DNA of 58,089 nt from Pseudomonadales bacterium (GTDB taxonomy: Bacteria > Pseudomonadota > Gammaproteobacteria > Pseudomonadales > Ketobacteraceae). The stretch spans positions 1 through 58,089 of the forward strand of contig JAGUVW010000039.1 in the NCBI GenBank assembly GCA_020062665.1, given 5' to 3'. Numbering within the stretch: position 1 is the first letter of the stretch; each line of letters starts with the position of its first letter. Below are positions 29,022 through 37,688 of the stretch, piece after piece. The position numbers and the translations under genes were made by a program. The notes below the pieces were generated by a model. The model did no database searches. It saw only the letters and a program-made list of their open reading frames with translations, and was not told the DNA's origin.

Positions 29022-30020
29022 GTGAACACACAACCGACAACCGCACTGATCGACAAATTCGGCCGCAAGGTTGAATACGTGCGGCTGTCCGTTACCGACC
29101 GCTGCGATTTCCGCTGCGTGTACTGCATGGCGGAAGACATGACCTTCCTGCCACGCAACGAAATCCTTTCCCTGGAAGAAATCTACCGCGTTGCCGCCAC
29201 CTTTGTGTCGCTGGGTGTGAAAAAAATCCGCCTCACCGGTGGCGAACCCCTGATCCGCCGCGACGTGCTGAAACTGGTGCAGCGACTGGGCCAATTGCCA
29301 GGGCTGGAATTGGTACTCACCACCAATGGTTCCCAGCTGCCGCACATGGCGCAGGATTTGAAAGACGCGGGCGTGCGTCGCCTCAACATCAGTCTGGATA
29401 GTCTGGATTCTGATAAATTCCGTGAGCTCACCCGCACCGGCGATCTACAGCAGGTGCTGGCCGGTATTCAGGCCGCCAAGGCCGCTGGTTTCAAGCGCAT
29501 CAAACTCAATGCGGTGATTCTGAAAGGTCGCAACGATGACGAAATTCTGCCGCTGGTGGAATTCGTCCGTGCCGAAAAACTCGATCTGACCTTTATCGAA
29601 GAGATGCCGCTGGGCGTGATCTCGGAGCATGGGCGGCAGGAATGCTACATGCCGTCGGACGAGATTCGCGCTGTTATCGAAGCACGCTACGCGCTGATTC
29701 CCTCACTGCACGATAGCGGCGGCCCGGCGCGCTACTACGATTTTGCCGACAGCCATTCCCGCATCGGTTTCATCTCACCCCACAGTCACAATTTCTGCGG
29801 CGACTGCAACCGGGTGCGCGTGACGGTGGAAGGGCGCCTGCTGCTGTGTCTGGGCAATGAACATTCCGCTGATTTGCGTGCGGTGTTGCGCAGCAGCGAT
29901 GACGATGAAATATTGAAACAGGCCATCGTGAAGGCGATGGATCTGAAACCCGAACGTCACTATTTCAATCTGGAAGCAGAACCGCAGATCGTGCGGTTCA
30001 TGAATATGACGGGTGGTTAA
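29022..30020 (+). CDS. moaA: GTP 3',8-cyclase MoaA
   Basis: A 332-residue radical SAM enzyme for the first step of molybdenum cofactor synthesis. The SAM cluster ligands are C28, C32 and C35 in [11 protein letters not shown]. The C-terminal cluster region is [22 protein letters not shown]. The essential C-terminal Gly-Gly dipeptide is present (MNMTGG). Translation starts at GTG 29022, 6 bp after mazG. The partner genes moaC, moaD and moaE are not in the window. Confidence 0.96.
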   Translation: MNTQPTTALIDKFGRKVEYVRLSVTDRCDFRCVYCMAEDMTFLPRNEILSLEEIYRVAATFVSLGVKKIRLTGGEPLIRRDVLKLVQRLGQLPGLELVLTTNGSQLPHMAQDLKDAGVRRLNISLDSLDSDKFRELTRTGDLQQVLAGIQAAKAAGFKRIKLNAVILKGRNDDEILPLVEFVRAEKLDLTFIEEMPLGVISEHGRQECYMPSDEIRAVIEARYALIPSLHDSGGPARYYDFADSHSRIGFISPHSHNFCGDCNRVRVTVEGRLLLCLGNEHSADLRAVLRSSDDDEILKQAIVKAMDLKPERHYFNLEAEPQIVRFMNMTGG

Positions 30021-30057
30021 GCCGAAATTACATTGTTTAGTGTCCAAGGAACCCCCC

Positions 30058-30603
30058 ATGAGCGCATCAACCAACTTCATCCCCGTCAACATCGCGGTAC
30101 TCACCGTCTCCGACACTCGCACCCTGGAAACCGATACCTCCGGCCAGCTGCTGGTGGATGGTCTCCAAACCGCCGGCCACCAACTCGCCGACCGCGCCCT
30201 GATGAAAGATGACATCTACCAGGTGCGTGCCGTCATCTCCCAGTGGATTGCCAGCCCGAACGTCGAAGCTATCCTCATCACCGGCGGCACCGGCTTCTCC
30301 GGCCGCGACACCACACCCGAAGCGGTCATCCCGCTGTTCGACAAACAGATCGAAGGCTACGGCGAACTCTTCCGCCAGATCTCCTTCCGCGACATCGGCA
30401 CCTCCACCGTGCAATCCCGCGCGGTGGCCGGCCTTGCCAACAACACCGTGATTTTCTGCATGCCCGGCTCCACCAACGCCTGCCGTACTGCCTGGGACGA
30501 AATCATTCGCGAGCAACTGGATTCCCGCCACAAACCCTGCAACTTCGTCAAACTCATCACCGCCGGGCGCGTGCAAGTCGACAACTGCGGGCCGCGCGGA
30601 TGA
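30058..30603 (+). CDS. moaB: Molybdopterin adenylyltransferase-type protein MoaB
   Basis: A 181-residue MogA/MoaB-fold protein of molybdenum cofactor synthesis. Recognised by VNIAVLTVSDTRTLETDTSG, the ITGGTGFSGRDTTPEAVIPL loop and FCMPGSTNACRTAWDEII. In many proteobacteria MoaB is not essential and adenylation is done by MogA; here no mogA is nearby, so this may do the job. The ATG at 30058 has AAGGA seven bases upstream. The stop overlaps moeA by 4 bp. Confidence 0.93.
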   Translation: MSASTNFIPVNIAVLTVSDTRTLETDTSGQLLVDGLQTAGHQLADRALMKDDIYQVRAVISQWIASPNVEAILITGGTGFSGRDTTPEAVIPLFDKQIEGYGELFRQISFRDIGTSTVQSRAVAGLANNTVIFCMPGSTNACRTAWDEIIREQLDSRHKPCNFVKLITAGRVQVDNCGPRG

Positions 30604-31823
30604 GTTGCTGCGAACATCCAGGCCTGATGCCGCTGGAGCAGGCCCTGCAAATCCTGCTGGAAACAGCGGTGCCCACCCAGCGCACCCACCAGCTGCCGCT
30701 GAGTCAGGCGCTGGGAAAAATACTCGCCCAGGATATCGTCTCGAATATCGATGTGCCACCAGCGCCCAACAGCGCGATGGATGGTTACTGCATCCGCTTC
30801 GACGATTACGCCGAGGGCAAATCATTGCCCATCAGCCAGCGCATTCCTGCCGGCGTGGCGCCGCTGCCACTGCAGCCTGGCACCGCTGCGCGCATTTTCA
30901 CGGGCGCAGAAATTCCGCTGCATGCAGACACCGTCCTCATGCAGGAAGACTGCACGGAAAACGCCGACGGATTGCAGATCCACGAAGCGCCGCGCAAGGG
31001 ACAGCATATCCGCCCGCAAGGCCAGGACATTCACGCTGGCCAATGCATTCTTGAAAAAGGCCGGCGACTGAAAGCGCAGGATCTGGGGCTGCTCGCTTCC
31101 ATCGGCGTTGCGTCGGTGCAAGTTTTCAAACCGCTCACTGTTGCGATTCTTTCCACCGGCGACGAACTGGTGGAACCCGGTCAGTCCCTGCAGCAAGGCC
31201 AGATCTATAACTCCAATCGCTACACCCTGATCGGCCTGCTGCAGCAACTGGGAATGAATAGCGTCGATCTGGGCGTAGTGGCTGACACGCCGGTAGCAAC
31301 CGAGGCGGCCCTGCGGCATGCGGCGGAGCAGGCCGACGTGATCATCAGCAGTGGCGGTGTGTCGGTCGGCGAGGAGGATCACGTCAAGAACGCCCTGTCG
31401 GCCCTCGGCGATATCCAACTGTGGAAGCTCGCCATCAAACCCGGCAAGCCCTTCACCTACGGCACCGTGCTGGGCAAACCGTTTCTGGGATTGCCAGGCA
31501 ATCCGGCGGCGGTGTTCGTCACCTTCTCCATCCTGTGCCGGCCCTGGCTGCTGAAAACCCAGGGCGCCACGCAACTGGCGTCACCGGTGTTTTCGGTGAA
31601 AGCGGGATTCAGTATTCGCAAGCCGGGCAAGCGTCAGGAATATCTGCGGGTGAAGCTGGAACAGCGGGATGGTGAGCAGGTGGCGGTGCCGTTTCCCAAT
31701 CAGAGTTCAGGCGTGCTGTTCTCGGCCAGTTGGGGCAGTGGATTTGTTGTGGTGCCGGTCAACACCACGGTGGAGGAGGGTAGTTCGGTGACTTATCTGC
31801 CTTACGATGGACTGCTGTCCTGA
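30600..31823 (+). CDS. moeA: Molybdopterin molybdenumtransferase MoeA
   Basis: A 407-residue enzyme that inserts molybdate into adenylylated molybdopterin. Motifs: VPPAPNSAMDGYCIR, IFTGAEIPLHADTVLMQED, the nucleotide-binding STGDELVEPGQ, SSGGVSVGEEDHVK, KPGKPFTYGTV and FLGLPGNPAAVFVTF. A longer open frame runs upstream through moaB, but the start at 30600 overlaps the moaB stop (ATGA) and gives the standard length. Last gene of moaA-moaB-moeA. Confidence 0.95.
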   Translation: MSCCEHPGLMPLEQALQILLETAVPTQRTHQLPLSQALGKILAQDIVSNIDVPPAPNSAMDGYCIRFDDYAEGKSLPISQRIPAGVAPLPLQPGTAARIFTGAEIPLHADTVLMQEDCTENADGLQIHEAPRKGQHIRPQGQDIHAGQCILEKGRRLKAQDLGLLASIGVASVQVFKPLTVAILSTGDELVEPGQSLQQGQIYNSNRYTLIGLLQQLGMNSVDLGVVADTPVATEAALRHAAEQADVIISSGGVSVGEEDHVKNALSALGDIQLWKLAIKPGKPFTYGTVLGKPFLGLPGNPAAVFVTFSILCRPWLLKTQGATQLASPVFSVKAGFSIRKPGKRQEYLRVKLEQRDGEQVAVPFPNQSSGVLFSASWGSGFVVVPVNTTVEEGSSVTYLPYDGLLS

Positions 31824-31892
31824 TTGGCAGTGACAGAGCAGCAACCGGTCTGTCCAACCGTTCACCCCAATACGCTTCTCCCACCCACAAAA

Positions 31893-31921
31893 ATGCCAGT
31901 CGGCTCTAGGCGGACTGGCAT
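31893..31921. terminator. Intrinsic terminator between moeA and acyl-CoA-binding protein
   Basis: Stem ATGCCAGTC/GACTGGCAT (31893-31901, 31913-31921) with an 11-nt loop. Upstream AAAA on the plus strand reads as a U-run for the minus-strand gene, so it mainly serves the acyl-CoA-binding protein gene and may also act for moeA. Confidence 0.75.
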
Positions 31922-31965
31922 CTTGATCACACTGCTCGTGATCTGTTGATAGCGCAACAGAACAA

Positions 31966-32238
31966 TCAGCCGTGCTTTTTCTTCAGTGCTTCGATCTTGG
32001 CGATGTAGGTTTCCATCGCTTTCTCGCTGCTCATGCCTTTGAGGTTTTCCCAGGCGCTGTATTTGGCGCGGCCGATAAAGTCGGTCAGGCCCGGTTTCTT
32101 GCCCTTGACATCCCCTTCGGTGGCCTGCTTGAACAGGGAGTAAAATTCCAGCTTCATCTCGTTGGACGGCTTGAAATCGCCGCTGGCGCTTTGTACGTAA
32201 CGTACCGCGTCTTCGAATCGTTGCTTCAGGTCTGACAT
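31966..32238 (-). CDS. Acyl-CoA-binding protein
   Basis: A 90-residue ACBP-fold protein that binds medium- and long-chain acyl-CoA esters in the cytoplasm. The four-helix signature is plain: MSDLKQRFEDAVRYVQS, MKLEFYSLFKQATEGDVKGK, then KPGLTDFIGRAKYSAWENLK and the KAMETYIAKIEALKK helix. Free-standing ACBP is common in eukaryotes but patchy in bacteria, where it occurs in lipid-rich gammaproteobacteria. The ATG at 32238 has GGGGAA upstream. It is transcribed alone, ends in its own terminator and is divergent from a DUF2789 gene. Confidence 0.95.
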   Translation of the reverse strand: MSDLKQRFEDAVRYVQSASGDFKPSNEMKLEFYSLFKQATEGDVKGKKPGLTDFIGRAKYSAWENLKGMSSEKAMETYIAKIEALKKKHG

Positions 32239-32516
32239 GATGTTCCCCAGTTGGAATGGTAAATCTTGGCGGCACCAGGTTGTGCCGTGTGGGGATTGTA
32301 CGAATTCCCGCTCCCGGCGCACAGTGGCAGCGGTGGCACGCCTGAGCGTTTCCAGGGCGACCCGCTGGAGTAGCCGGAGCCTTTCCCGTCGCGCCCCTTT
32401 GGAACCCGACCGCATATCCACAATCTGCAGATAACCAATCAATCTAACCGGTGGCTGGAACGGCTCGCGCTTTTCGACCACGATGTTGATAGCGGTCAAT
32501 GTCACGGGAGGACGCC

Positions 32517-32756
32517 ATGGATTCAGCCTATCACTCAATGGTCACGTTGTTCGAGCAACTGGGATTGCCCAGTGAGCCGGACAAGATTGACGAATTCATT
32601 GCCCGTCATCGCTGTCTGCTGGACGGGGTGTCGCTGGAATCGGCGCCGTTCTGGACCGACAGCCAGGCGGATTTTTTGCGCGAGGCTCTGCAGGAAGATT
32701 CCGACTGGACTGAAGCGGTGGATCAACTGGATGCCCGCTTGCGCTACGAATGCTGA
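32517..32756 (+). CDS. DUF2789 family protein
   Basis: A 79-residue acidic cytoplasmic protein with the DUF2789 pattern: HSMVTLFEQLGLPS near the start, DEFIARHRCLL, and WTDSQADFLREALQEDSDW before the C-terminus. Function is unknown. The ATG at 32517 has GGGAGG nine bases upstream, a strong ribosome-binding site, which decides the start against in-frame codons further up. It lies alone between the divergent acyl-CoA-binding protein gene and the secreted nuclease. Confidence 0.82.
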   Translation: MDSAYHSMVTLFEQLGLPSEPDKIDEFIARHRCLLDGVSLESAPFWTDSQADFLREALQEDSDWTEAVDQLDARLRYEC

Positions 32757-32816
32757 CGCCATTCGCTCATCAAAAATTCACATCCTGTCCATGAAAGTTT
32801 AATCGATACCGTTCAA

Positions 32817-32846
32817 GACTCTCGGCTTCACCTGACGCCGGGAGTC
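32817..32846 (+). promoter_or_regulatory. Leader hairpin covering the nuclease ribosome-binding site
   Basis: GACTCTCGGC (32817-32826) pairs with GCCGGGAGTC (32837-32846) over ten positions (nine Watson-Crick, one T-G) with a 10-nt loop. The GGGAG at 32840-32844, eight bases before the nuclease ATG, lies inside the 3' strand, so folding would block translation initiation. Confidence 0.6.
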
Positions 32847-32852
32847 CAGAAC

Positions 32853-35348
32853 ATGCGCAATCCGATCCTCACCCTTGCCAGCGCGCTGGCGCTGGGTTCA
32901 TTGACCGCAACGGCCGCCCAGGCCGAGCTGTTCATCTCTGAATACATCGAAGGTTCCAGCAACAACAAGGCGATTGAAATTCACAATCCCGGTAGCGAGA
33001 GCGTGGATCTGACCGCCTGGCAGTTGCAGACATTTTTCAACGGCAGCATCACGGCGGGCCTCACGCTCAACCTGAGCGGAACGCTGGCAGCAGGCGCGGT
33101 GTACGTGGTGGCGCATGCCAGTTCTAACGCCGACATTCTCGCCAGAGCCGATCAGACCACCGGTGCGGGCTGGTTCAACGGCGATGATGCAGTGGCACTG
33201 GTGCGCGCAGGCGAGCGGATGGATGTGATCGGTCAGATCGGATTCGATCCCGGCAGTGCCTGGATCAGTGGCACGGTGTCCACCGTCAACCAGACATTGC
33301 GCCGCAAGCAGGGCATCACGGTCGGCGACAATATCGGCGATGATCCATTCGATCCCGCTGTGGAATGGGACGTGTATCCGCAGGATGACGCCAGCAATCT
33401 GGGCCTGCATAACGGTGGCGGTGGCACTGATCCCGATCCCGATCCGGTGAGCCAGTGCGGCGAGCCTGCCACGCTCATTTCCACGATTCAGGGCAGCACG
33501 GACATTTCCCCGCTCAACGGCCAGATCGTGGCAGTGGAAGCCATCGTCACCGGCGATTTCCAGGGCAGCACTCGCCTGCGCGGTTTCTTCCTGCAGGAAG
33601 AAGCGGCGGATCAGGATGGCGATCCCCAAACGTCCGAAGGCCTGTTCATCTTCGATAACAGTGGCACGGTGGATGTGAGCGTGGGCGACCGCGTGCGCGT
33701 GACCGGCACCGTGGCGGAATATTTCGGGCTGACGGAAATCACCAGCGTTTCTGCCGTGGAAGTGTGTGCGCAGAATCAGCCGGTGGAGAGCGTTGAGCTG
33801 TCGCTGCCGTTGAACGACGCCAATGTGCTGGAAGCGCGGGAAAGCATGCGCGTGTCACTGCCGCAAACACTCACCGTCAGCGAAAACTACAACCTGGGAC
33901 GTTACGGCCAGGTGCTGCTGTCCAATGGCCGCCTGAATGTTCCCACGCATGTAGCGCAACCGGGAACAGCAGCGCAGGCTGTCATGACCCAGAACGCCCG
34001 CAACCGGATTTTGCTGGACGATGGCAGCACAGCACAGAATCCCGCCCTGGTGCCTTATCCAGCGCCGGCGCTGACCGCCGCCAACACATTGCGCAGCGGT
34101 GATCAGGTGCAGAATGTGGAAGGCGTGCTGTATTACGGATTCAGCGAATGGAGTGTGCAGCCGGTGACGGAACCGCAATTCATCGCCGCCAATCCGCGCA
34201 CAGTGACACCGGAACTGCCGGCACAGGGGAATCTGAAAGTGGCCAGTTTCAACGTGCTGAATTTCTTCAACGGCGATGGCGTGGGTGGCGGATTCCCCAC
34301 GGCGCGCGGCGCCAACACGGCCGAGGAATTCGAACGGCAGGCGGCGAAGATCGTCAGCGCGATTCGCGGCATGGATGCAGACATCATCGGCCTGATGGAA
34401 ATCGAGAACGACGGCTTTGCATCCACCAGCGCCATTGCCGAACTGGTGGCACGCATCAACACCAGCGCAGGTGATGACTATGCCTACATCAATCCGGGCC
34501 TGACCCAAGTCGGCGGTGACGCCATCACCGTGGGCATCCTCTACAAGCCTGCCACCGTGCAACCGCTGGGTGCCGCCGCAACAACATCGGCTGTCCCGTT
34601 TGATTTCTACAACCGCCAGCCGCTCGTACAAACCTTCGTGCACGGCACCAGCGGTGAAAAAATCACGGTGACGGTGAATCACTTCAAGTCGAAAGGTTGT
34701 GACGGCGCTACCGGCACCAACGCCGATCAGGGCGACGGCCAGGGCTGCTGGAACACCAAACGGGTGGAAGCCGCCAACGCACTCGCGACCTGGCTGGCCA
34801 GCGATCCCACCGGCAGCGGCGCGCAGCGCAATCTGATCATCGGCGACCTGAACGCCTACGCCAAGGAAGAACCGATCCAGGCGCTGCAGCAGAATGGTTA
34901 CACCAACCTGCTGTCGCACTTCCACGGTGACGCCGCCTATTCCTACGTCTTCAACGGCGAAAAGGGTTATCTGGATCACGCCCTGGCCAGTGCCGATCTG
35001 CTGCCCAGCGTAGTGGACGTGGTGGAATGGCACATCAACGCCGACGAGCCCCGCGTGCTGGACTACAACCTGGAATTCAAGTCAGCGCAGCAGCAGGTGG
35101 ACTGGTATGCGGCGGATGCCTATCGCTCGTCGGATCATGATCCGGTGCTGGTGGTGCTGGATCTGCAACAACCACAGGCGCCGCAAGTGCCCGGCGACTT
35201 CAATGAGGACGGCGTGCGCAATCTGAAGGATCTGCTGTTGTTGATCGGCCAGCTGTTCAAGCCCGTCACGGATGCCAACCGCCTGTTCGATCTCACCGGC
35301 GACAGCCGCATCAACCTGGCGGATCTGCTGGCGTTTGCCCGCCTGTAA
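32853..35348 (+). CDS. Secreted ExeM/NucH-type endonuclease with dockerin-like tail
   Basis: An 831-residue exported nuclease. A signal peptide (about residues 1-25, ending ATAAQA) is followed by a lamin-tail domain (LFISEYIEGSSNNKAIEIHN, about 26-135) and a YhcR-type OB fold (about 205-310, FFLQEE and GDRVRVTGTVAEY). An endonuclease/exonuclease/phosphatase domain follows at about 455-770 (LKVASFNVLNFFNGDG, IIGLMEIENDGF, VNHFKSKGCDG, IIGDLNAYAKEEP, SSDHDPVLVVL). Catalytic Asp, Glu, Asn and His residues are all seen. The last 51 residues hold two Ca-loop repeats of dockerin type (DFNEDGVRNLKD and DLTGDSRINLAD). It probably degrades extracellular DNA, for nutrient use or biofilm turnover. Confidence 0.92.
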   Translation: MRNPILTLASALALGSLTATAAQAELFISEYIEGSSNNKAIEIHNPGSESVDLTAWQLQTFFNGSITAGLTLNLSGTLAAGAVYVVAHASSNADILARADQTTGAGWFNGDDAVALVRAGERMDVIGQIGFDPGSAWISGTVSTVNQTLRRKQGITVGDNIGDDPFDPAVEWDVYPQDDASNLGLHNGGGGTDPDPDPVSQCGEPATLISTIQGSTDISPLNGQIVAVEAIVTGDFQGSTRLRGFFLQEEAADQDGDPQTSEGLFIFDNSGTVDVSVGDRVRVTGTVAEYFGLTEITSVSAVEVCAQNQPVESVELSLPLNDANVLEARESMRVSLPQTLTVSENYNLGRYGQVLLSNGRLNVPTHVAQPGTAAQAVMTQNARNRILLDDGSTAQNPALVPYPAPALTAANTLRSGDQVQNVEGVLYYGFSEWSVQPVTEPQFIAANPRTVTPELPAQGNLKVASFNVLNFFNGDGVGGGFPTARGANTAEEFERQAAKIVSAIRGMDADIIGLMEIENDGFASTSAIAELVARINTSAGDDYAYINPGLTQVGGDAITVGILYKPATVQPLGAAATTSAVPFDFYNRQPLVQTFVHGTSGEKITVTVNHFKSKGCDGATGTNADQGDGQGCWNTKRVEAANALATWLASDPTGSGAQRNLIIGDLNAYAKEEPIQALQQNGYTNLLSHFHGDAAYSYVFNGEKGYLDHALASADLLPSVVDVVEWHINADEPRVLDYNLEFKSAQQQVDWYAADAYRSSDHDPVLVVLDLQQPQAPQVPGDFNEDGVRNLKDLLLLIGQLFKPVTDANRLFDLTGDSRINLADLLAFARL

Positions 35349-35376
35349 ATGAAGTAATCGTTGCCTGCACCAACCT

Positions 35377-35408
35377 GCCGGATGCACGAGATCCCGTGCA
35401 TCCGGCAC
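35377..35408 (+). terminator. Strong hairpin downstream of the nuclease gene
   Basis: A perfect 13-bp stem, TGCCGGATGCACG/CGTGCATCCGGCA, with a 6-nt loop, 28 bp after the nuclease stop. It lacks a clear T-run, so termination is likely but not certain. The remaining ~210 bp to the next gene show no other clear feature. Confidence 0.65.
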
Positions 35409-35618
35409 CTGCACAGTGCCTGCCATCCTTTTCACCGCTTCCCCGTCGTTTCCCCGGCAACCCTCTAAACTGTAAGTATCCGTAGCTTTTGGCAACTGAA
35501 CGGGTAGTCACGCGCTTTTTGTTGAGCCACGTTATAGACGGCACAAGGAATGATCACTACGATGAGCGCTTTGGCTATTTAAGCCAACCTCTTTAACTCG
35601 GACAAGCAGATCAGACCC

Positions 35619-36146
35619 ATGAATAACAATAAGGTAAAGGTGAATCCATGGAAGCGCCGTTATGTGGTGCTGATGATGGAGGTCATCGGTCGCTCGATGG
35701 AAGCGGCCAGTCAGGTGGACAGGGTGATTCGCGGCGAGGTAGCGAACCTGCCGGATCGCCTGATGTTCGAAATGCGGGTGATCCCCAACGGCCCGGCCCT
35801 GGTGATGGTGAAAACCGACGCGGGCAATCTGCGCTACGTGGGCACCAGCGCGCCGCGCAAGGTGGACGTGGCGATGAAGTTCAAGCATCTGCAGCATGCG
35901 TTTCTGGTGTTCTCGTTTCAGGAAAGCACGGCCCGCTCGTTCGCCAATGATCGCATTCTGCTGGACGGCGAAATCGCCTACGCCATGAAGATCGTGCGCT
36001 GCCTGAACCGGATGGAAAGCCTGATCCTGCCGAAATTCATCGCGCAACGTGCCCTCAAGCGCTATCCCGACCTTTCGCTGCCCGAAAAACTGCTCGGCGG
36101 TGGCCGCATTTATTCCCAAGTTGCCAAAAACCTGATCTGGGGTTGA
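35619..36146 (+). CDS. Conserved protein of unknown function, coupled to iron alcohol dehydrogenase
   Basis: A 175-residue basic cytoplasmic protein that I do not recognise with certainty. No signal peptide or membrane span is visible. The segment MFEMRVIPNGPALVMVKTDA and the LLDGEIAYAMKIVRCLNRME stretch loosely recall SCP2-like lipid-binding folds, in which a phrase about a low-level background protein activity is common, but the match is weak. It ends 4 bp before the iron-containing alcohol dehydrogenase, so the two are almost certainly co-transcribed and may act together, for instance in fatty alcohol or lipid metabolism; that role is inference. Confidence 0.7.
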   Translation: MNNNKVKVNPWKRRYVVLMMEVIGRSMEAASQVDRVIRGEVANLPDRLMFEMRVIPNGPALVMVKTDAGNLRYVGTSAPRKVDVAMKFKHLQHAFLVFSFQESTARSFANDRILLDGEIAYAMKIVRCLNRMESLILPKFIAQRALKRYPDLSLPEKLLGGGRIYSQVAKNLIWG

Positions 36147-36150
36147 GACC

Positions 36151-37335
36151 ATGACCAAATCCTATTACGAATTTTTCTGCCCGGTGAAAATCGTTGCCGG
36201 CAGTGCCGCGCTGGAACACATTCCCTACGAGCTTTCCAACCTGTCCGCCTCGCGGCCGCTGATCATCACCGACAAGGGTGTGCGGGGCGCCGGTCTGCTC
36301 GATCATGTGCTCAATGCCTTTGCCGAAAGTGATATGGAGGTGGTGGAAATTTTCGACGACGTGCCGCCGGATTCCTCCACCAAGATCGTGAGCAGAATCG
36401 CCGAGCTGTATCGCAGCAACAAGTGTGACTCCATCATCGCCGTGGGCGGTGGCTCGGTGATCGACACCAGCAAGGGCGTGAATATTCTGGTGTCGGAAAA
36501 TGGCACCGACCTGGCACAGTTTTCCGGCGTGGGTGTGCTGAAAAAGCCGCTCAAGCCGTTCTTTGTGATTCCCACCACGGCGGGCACCGGTTCCGAAGTG
36601 ACGCAGGTGGCGGTGGTGTCGGATACGGACAAGCAGGTGAAGCTGCCGTTTACCTCCTATTTTCTGCTGCCCAACGCGGCGATTCTCGATCCGCGCATGA
36701 CGCTCACCCTGCCGCCGCATATCACCGCGATGACGGCCATGGATGCCATGACCCACGCCATCGAAGCGTTCACCGGCATGGCCAAGAATCCCATCAGTGA
36801 TGCCTACGCTACCCTGGCCATCCGCAAGATCAGCGAGAACCTGATCCGCGTGCTGGACAAGCCCGATGACGTGGATGCGCGGCTGGAACTGGCCCAGGCG
36901 TCCACCATGGCGGGCATTGCGTTTTCCAACTCCATGGTGGGGCTGGTGCATTCCCTGGGGCATTCCCTCGGCGCCCTGTGCCATCTGCCCCACGGCCTGT
37001 GCATGAACCTGTTCCTGCCGTTCGTGCTGGAATACAACCTGGACGGCCGCGGTGACGTGATCGGTGAGCTGCTGCTGTATCTGGCCGGCGCCGAGGTGTA
37101 TGCCCGCACGCCCACGCATCAGCGCGGCGCCAAGGCTATCGAAGTGATCCGCCAGATGCGCGATGAACTGAACCGCCGCTGCAAGCTGCCCCGCACCCTG
37201 TCCGAGACCGGCAAGGTCACCCAGGATCAGCTGAGCAAGCTGGCGGACATGGCGCTGGACGACGGCTCCATCATCTTCAACCCGGTGGACGTGGAGCGGG
37301 AAGACGCGCTGGCGGTGCTGAACAACGCCTGGTAA
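36151..37335 (+). CDS. Iron-containing alcohol dehydrogenase
   Basis: A 394-residue group III (iron-dependent) NAD(P) alcohol dehydrogenase. The nucleotide-binding motif is AVGGGSVIDTSKG and TTAGTGSEVTQVAVV is intact. Metal ligands fit D198 and H202 in MDAMTHAIEAFTG, H267 in VHSLGHSLGALCHLPHG and H281 in the same motif, with the FucO-like spacing of 14 between the last two. The substrate cannot be read from sequence; long-chain or small aliphatic alcohols are likely. It follows the unknown 175-residue gene by 4 bp and ends with a strong terminator. Confidence 0.92.
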   Translation: MTKSYYEFFCPVKIVAGSAALEHIPYELSNLSASRPLIITDKGVRGAGLLDHVLNAFAESDMEVVEIFDDVPPDSSTKIVSRIAELYRSNKCDSIIAVGGGSVIDTSKGVNILVSENGTDLAQFSGVGVLKKPLKPFFVIPTTAGTGSEVTQVAVVSDTDKQVKLPFTSYFLLPNAAILDPRMTLTLPPHITAMTAMDAMTHAIEAFTGMAKNPISDAYATLAIRKISENLIRVLDKPDDVDARLELAQASTMAGIAFSNSMVGLVHSLGHSLGALCHLPHGLCMNLFLPFVLEYNLDGRGDVIGELLLYLAGAEVYARTPTHQRGAKAIEVIRQMRDELNRRCKLPRTLSETGKVTQDQLSKLADMALDDGSIIFNPVDVEREDALAVLNNAW

Positions 37336-37351
37336 CCGGTGCAGACAAAAC

Positions 37352-37394
37352 AAGGCCGCCGCAGTGATGGCTCATTGCGGCGGCCTTTGCATTT
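37352..37394 (+). terminator. Intrinsic terminator of the alcohol dehydrogenase operon
   Basis: A perfect 12-bp stem, AAGGCCGCCGCA (37352-37363) with TGCGGCGGCCTT (37376-37387), 12-nt loop, then TGCATTT. It is 16 bp after the dehydrogenase stop. Confidence 0.85.
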
Positions 37395-37426
37395 GGGGGA
37401 GTGCTGCGAACGAGACCCAAAAGTTA

Positions 37427-37475
37427 GGCCCGCTTTGCGCCCCGACCCCGGACTGGTCGGATTGCAAAGCGGGCC
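37427..37475. terminator. Second long hairpin, convergent side
   Basis: A 12-bp outer stem, GGCCCGCTTTGC/GCAAAGCGGGCC (37427-37438, 37464-37475), encloses an inner 6-bp stem CCGACC/GGTCGG with a 7-nt loop. It is 24 bp downstream of the stop of the small minus-strand gene at 37500-37688 and probably ends its transcript. No T-run is evident. Confidence 0.6.
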
Positions 37476-37499
37476 TGCGCAGGAAAGGCGTTGGCGGTA

Positions 37500-37688
37500 T
37501 TACACCGCGCCTTCGAATTCCTTCTTGTCCAGCTTGGGGCCGGTGAAGCTGGCGCGCTGGGCACCGGGCTTGTATTCGGCCAGCTTGCGCTGGATATCAG
37601 CCGCTTCGACCTTTACGGCCTGCTTCGGCTGGGCGGCGCGTGCCTGGACGCGCTTCTTCATCATGTGAGTCTGAATCAGTTTCAACAT
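37500..37688 (-). CDS. Small basic hypothetical protein (62 aa)
   Basis: A 62-residue, strongly basic protein starting MLKLIQTHMMKKRVQARAA, with no signal peptide, membrane span or cysteine. It is supported by a good ribosome-binding site (GAGG eight bases before the ATG at 37688), a hairpin 24 bp after its stop, and its isolation between a terminator and a promoter-length gap. I do not recognise the family. Basic charge (many K and R, ending PGAQRASFTGPKLDKKEFEG) would suit an RNA- or ribosome-associated role, but that is only a guess. Confidence 0.6.
   Translation of the reverse strand: MLKLIQTHMMKKRVQARAAQPKQAVKVEAADIQRKLAEYKPGAQRASFTGPKLDKKEFEGAV

Noticed and set aside
32777-32803. Possible Pho box or sigma-70 promoter upstream of the nuclease
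   Set aside because: TTCACA and TTTAAT are only 15 bp apart, and the match to the Pho box repeats is poor, so I do not call it.
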